Below, one piece after another: positions 61,327-64,000 of a stretch of DNA of 64,000 nt; position 1 is the stretch's first letter; each line of letters opens with the position of its first letter. A program made the translations under genes and the position numbers. The notes under the pieces are model-generated. The model saw only the letters and a list, made by a program, of their open reading frames with translations, was not told where the DNA came from and ran no database searches. Source of the DNA: Sphingomonadales bacterium (GTDB taxonomy: Bacteria; Bacteroidota; Bacteroidia; Flavobacteriales_D; Crocinitomicaceae). The DNA lies in assembly GCA_016872115.1 (NCBI GenBank), contig VHBC01000005.1, positions 62,001 to 126,000 of the forward strand. Direction: 5' to 3'.

Positions 61327-61853
61327 CTACCGTTTTGCGCATACTAATTGCTGGAGTTGGAGGGCAAGGCATCCATGGCTTTGTCAAAATCTTGCAACAA
61401 CATCTGTACGCTGAAGGATATGAACTCATCAGTGCTCGTTACAAAGGGGGCGCCCAAAGTTTGGGGTCAGTGCATGCCGAATGTAAAATATTTCTTCAAG
61501 ATACTGCTCAACAAGAACAGATGAGTAGTCAGATTATTCCGGGCACCCTGGATGTCTTACTTGGCCTTGAGCGCTATGAAACACTGCGTTTTCTGCCTTA
61601 TTGTAATGCAAATACTTTAATTGTTTGTGACCACTACACAGAATTTCCGCCAGGAACCAAGCGCCAGCCTCATCAGGCCAATATTGATACTTTTTTTAGC
61701 TCACTCAGCAACCCACTCATTAGTAAAGATTTCGTTGCGTTGGCCAAGCAAACTGGTTTGGAAAAATCCAAATTACCCATTTTACTATTTAACGAAGCTT
61801 GTACTGCTATAAAAGTCCCATTTAAACCTATACCATTAAACCCATCATTATGA
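61323..61853 (+). CDS. iorB: Indolepyruvate:ferredoxin oxidoreductase, beta subunit
   Basis: The 176-residue gamma-type domain of 2-oxoacid:ferredoxin oxidoreductases shows RILIAGVGGQGIHGFVKIL and SARYKGGAQSLGSVHAECK, then VLLGLERYETLRFLPYC. It pairs with IorA, overlapping it by 4 bases. It is slightly shorter than many IorB proteins (about 190-200) but looks intact. Confidence 0.92.
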   Translation: MTTVLRILIAGVGGQGIHGFVKILQQHLYAEGYELISARYKGGAQSLGSVHAECKIFLQDTAQQEQMSSQIIPGTLDVLLGLERYETLRFLPYCNANTLIVCDHYTEFPPGTKRQPHQANIDTFFSSLSNPLISKDFVALAKQTGLEKSKLPILLFNEACTAIKVPFKPIPLNPSL

Positions 61854-63217
61854 ATTGGAGAGAAACTTCAAGAGAAGCTATGCATTGGCATACAAATGAA
61901 CAAGGCACAAAAATTGTTTGTGATTTGTGTCCTAGACATTGTCAAACACAACCCGGTCAGATGGGTTTTTGCAAAGTTCGAGGCAATGTGGATGGCACCT
62001 TTCATACCTTTAATTTCGGAAAGTCAGTGACGGCCACACAAGAGTGCATTGAAACTGAAGCGGTGAATCATTACATGCCCGGTGCACGCATTTTAAGTTT
62101 GGGTAATATTGGTTGCATGATGGCTTGCAGTTATTGTCAGAACTGGCAGACCTCGCAGATCAAACACCTCAACGATGCACACGTTTTTGAATACAGTCCG
62201 CAGCAAGTGATTGATTTAGCATTAGCCAATGACATCAAAGTTATTTCTTGGACCTACAACGACCCCGTAGTTTGGCACGAGTTTGTATTGGAAACATCCA
62301 AATTAGCGAAAGCAGCAGGGCTTACTACGCTTTACAAATCAGCCCTTTACATCGAGCTTGAGCCGCTACGTGAGTTAATTGAGGTCATCGATATTTTTTC
62401 AATTTCACTCAAGTGCATGGACGACGCCATTTACCGTAAAGAAAACAAAGGTAAGCTACAACCCGTTTTGGATGCGATTGAATTGATTGCCGCCTCTGAT
62501 CGCCATTTAGAAATTTCGCAATTGGTGGTGACGGGTCTAAACGACGACGGCACCGATGCCATCAAGACGGCGCGCTGGATGCGCGAAAAGTTGAAACCTG
62601 AGGTGCCGCTGCATTTGGTTGCGTATCATCCAAGTTTTAAATATAAAAAGCCCCGCACCGAACTGGCTACACTTCTTAAGCTCAGAGAGTTGGTAATCAA
62701 TGAGGGCATACAATACGTTTATCTAGGCAACGTTTATGCCGATGACATGAGCAACACCCACTGTAAAAGTTGTTCCAATTTACTTGTTGAGCGCTTCGGT
62801 TTATCGGTTCATGTACCGGGGCTAGATGCCGATGGAAAATGCAAAAAGTGCCAGACTCCTTCGGTGATACGCCATGCATTGGCCGGGCAGCCCGAAAGAA
62901 AGCAAGTGCTTGCTCATTTTGAGGCCGTACAAACGCATTCGTTTACTTGGAACGACGAGATCCGTTCAGTGCACATTTTCTTAACCAACCCGCAAAAAGA
63001 ACCTGTTCAGATCAAGCTGACCCGCCTACCTCAAGGCAGTGTACAGTACCTCGAATTGAATGAAGGTCTTGAAAGAATTATTCTATCCAAAAGTAGCGCT
63101 GATGAAAGCGAACTTCGTTTGGAGGCCGCCTGCCAGACGCCATTGCATATTTTACCGGTGCTCGACCGCGCCCATTTTCCAGTTATAGACGAAACCAAAA
63201 CTTCGAGTTATGCATAA
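61850..63217 (+). CDS. AmrS-like radical SAM protein with C-terminal extension
   Basis: The 455-residue enzyme has a Cys/His start (CDLCPRHCQTQPGQMGFCKVR), the radical SAM cluster motif CMMACSYC (Cys89, Cys93, Cys96), and zinc-ribbon-like pairs (CKSC at 305-308, CKKC at 331-334). This matches AmrS of the AmmeMemoRadiSam system. AmrS is usually about 330-350 residues; about 115 extra C-terminal residues here are beta-rich (HIFLTNPQKEPVQIKLTRLP) and unfamiliar. No Memo or AMMECR1 gene is nearby. It overlaps iorB by 4 bases. Confidence 0.85.
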   Translation: MNWRETSREAMHWHTNEQGTKIVCDLCPRHCQTQPGQMGFCKVRGNVDGTFHTFNFGKSVTATQECIETEAVNHYMPGARILSLGNIGCMMACSYCQNWQTSQIKHLNDAHVFEYSPQQVIDLALANDIKVISWTYNDPVVWHEFVLETSKLAKAAGLTTLYKSALYIELEPLRELIEVIDIFSISLKCMDDAIYRKENKGKLQPVLDAIELIAASDRHLEISQLVVTGLNDDGTDAIKTARWMREKLKPEVPLHLVAYHPSFKYKKPRTELATLLKLRELVINEGIQYVYLGNVYADDMSNTHCKSCSNLLVERFGLSVHVPGLDADGKCKKCQTPSVIRHALAGQPERKQVLAHFEAVQTHSFTWNDEIRSVHIFLTNPQKEPVQIKLTRLPQGSVQYLELNEGLERIILSKSSADESELRLEAACQTPLHILPVLDRAHFPVIDETKTSSYA

Positions 63218-64000
63218 ACTCACCAAAGTATTAAAGCACCGCGTAGATACCACTAATGCAGATCCGGTGGTTACACCAATCTACCAGAACAGTGCGTTTT
63301 CTGCCAGCTCACCGTTTTTTTATACGCGTAAAAACAATCCGAATGTAGAAGAATTAGAGCAAGTCTTTTGTGCGCTCGAGGAGTCAGCTTTCGCTGTTTG
63401 CTGTTCGACAGGAATGGCAGCCATTTCAAATACCTTATTGCTGCTCAAACCCGGTGACCATTTGGTGATCAATCAGCTCATTTATGGTTGTTCTTATGTT
63501 TTGTTTGAGCGATTTTGTGCGCAATATAACATCAAATTATCGGTTTTGGATCTTTCTTCGAATGAAGGAATAGAAGCCATTCCGCTAGATGTTTCGATGG
63601 TATTATTTGAAACACCCACCAATCCATTTGTGCGCAGTATTGACATCTCAAATGTGAGTGCGAAAGCCAAAGCGCATAATCCAAATGCATTGGTTGTCGT
63701 GGATAATACTTGGGCCACACCATTGTTTCAGCAACCTTTGTTGCATGGTGCAGATATTGCATTGTACTCTGCCACGAAATATTTTTCAGGTCATTCAGAT
63801 GTCATGGGAGGCGTCCTCACCACAAATTCAGACGGCTTAGCACAGCATTTGCGCGATGCACGTTTTTACCACGGAGCTATTCTCGATCCCAATAGTGCTT
63901 GGTTGTTGCGCCGCAGCATGCAAACTTTTGAATTACGTATGAAAGCGCAAGGCGAAGCAACAAGAATTGTTCGAGATTGGCTTGCACAACAGAATGGTGT
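63210..64000 (+). CDS. PLP enzyme of the cystathionine gamma-synthase/lyase family, 5' part
   Basis: The first 263 residues are present; the rest lies past the window. The family is clear: TPIYQNSAF, FYTRKNNPNVEELE, CSTGMAAISN, ETPTNPFVRSIDI, VDNTWATP and the PLP lysine (Lys190) in SATKYFSGHSD. Members act on cystathionine, O-acyl homoserine or methionine. ATG 63210 overlaps the radical SAM gene by 8 bases, so it belongs to the same transcript. Whether it serves sulfur metabolism or the lipid product is unknown. Confidence 0.9.
   Translation, partial: MHKLTKVLKHRVDTTNADPVVTPIYQNSAFSASSPFFYTRKNNPNVEELEQVFCALEESAFAVCCSTGMAAISNTLLLLKPGDHLVINQLIYGCSYVLFERFCAQYNIKLSVLDLSSNEGIEAIPLDVSMVLFETPTNPFVRSIDISNVSAKAKAHNPNALVVVDNTWATPLFQQPLLHGADIALYSATKYFSGHSDVMGGVLTTNSDGLAQHLRDARFYHGAILDPNSAWLLRRSMQTFELRMKAQGEATRIVRDWLAQQNG

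Noticed and set aside
50628..63217. Flexirubin/dialkylresorcinol or aryl polyene pigment cluster
   Set aside because: KS pair, ACP and dehydratase fit loosely, but no DarA/DarB-type enzymes, tyrosine ammonia-lyase or matching acyltransferases are visible. IorAB and the desaturase-RND fusion do not fit either.
50628..64000. Sulfonolipid (capnine) biosynthesis locus
   Set aside because: The PLP enzyme is of the cystathionine gamma-synthase family, not the alpha-oxoamine synthase type needed to join cysteate to an acyl-CoA. No sulfonate-forming enzyme is seen.

Overview
The window is a dense stretch of a Bacteroidota chromosome, most likely Flavobacteriales-like; I cannot name the genus. The signs are the TAnnTTTG promoter element in front of many genes, the near absence of Shine-Dalgarno sequences, type IX secretion (T9SS) genes and C-terminal sorting-type domains, a PorP/SprF homologue, a PorV/PorQ-type protein, an ExbB-ExbD-ExbD-TonB locus and an IPExxxVDY protein next to pyruvate kinase. 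I saw no tRNA, rRNA, CRISPR array, insertion sequence or prophage.

Layout. 1-8.5 kb: end of an acyl-CoA dehydrogenase gene, ribosomal protein S21, a XerC-type recombinase, a PfkB-family sugar kinase, a DUF349 protein, a small membrane protein, a GT9 glycosyltransferase, an acyl-CoA thioesterase and a secreted M43 metalloprotease. 8.5-11.9 kb: uvrC, nadC and a phosphopantetheinyl transferase. 12-21 kb: a three-gene surface operon (TonB-dependent receptor, very large secreted protein, PorV/PorQ-type barrel). 21-23 kb: greA, a HIT protein and a secreted SGNH hydrolase. 23-31 kb, minus strand: two PaaE-type reductases, an SDR, PorP/SprF, an OmpA/TPR protein and two tandem membrane acyltransferases. 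31-33.5 kb: paaABCD, divergent from the reductases, for phenylacetyl-CoA epoxidation. 33.6-44.4 kb: PadR/PspC pair, outer-membrane and housekeeping genes (pyk, recJ, ribE). 44.4-50.3 kb, minus strand: ExbB-ExbD-ExbD-TonB, then a small membrane protein, a PstS-like lipoprotein and a TPR protein.

The most interesting region is 50.6 kb to the window end. Twelve genes, the last cut by the window edge, lie on one strand. Every junction overlaps or is separated by 0-2 bases, except one 21-base gap. They encode a hotdog dehydratase, a ketosynthase-like protein without the active-site cysteine, an intact ketosynthase, a ketoreductase, an unusual acyl carrier protein, a hexapeptide-repeat protein, a saccharopine-dehydrogenase-like (possibly enoyl) reductase, a single polypeptide joining a membrane fatty acid desaturase to an RND/MMPL exporter, both subunits of an indolepyruvate:ferredoxin oxidoreductase, an AmrS-like radical SAM enzyme with a C-terminal extension, and a PLP enzyme of the cystathionine gamma-synthase family. 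The first eight read as a pathway that builds, desaturates and exports an unusual fatty acyl or polyketide lipid. The last four could supply an acyl-CoA starter from 2-oxo acids, but may only be co-transcribed. The product is unknown, and the pathway is inferred from gene content only.

Two general features stand out. Nine predicted promoters end only 4-7 bases before the start codon, which implies leaderless or nearly leaderless mRNAs. Most convergent gene pairs share or abut their stop codons and leave no room for a terminator.
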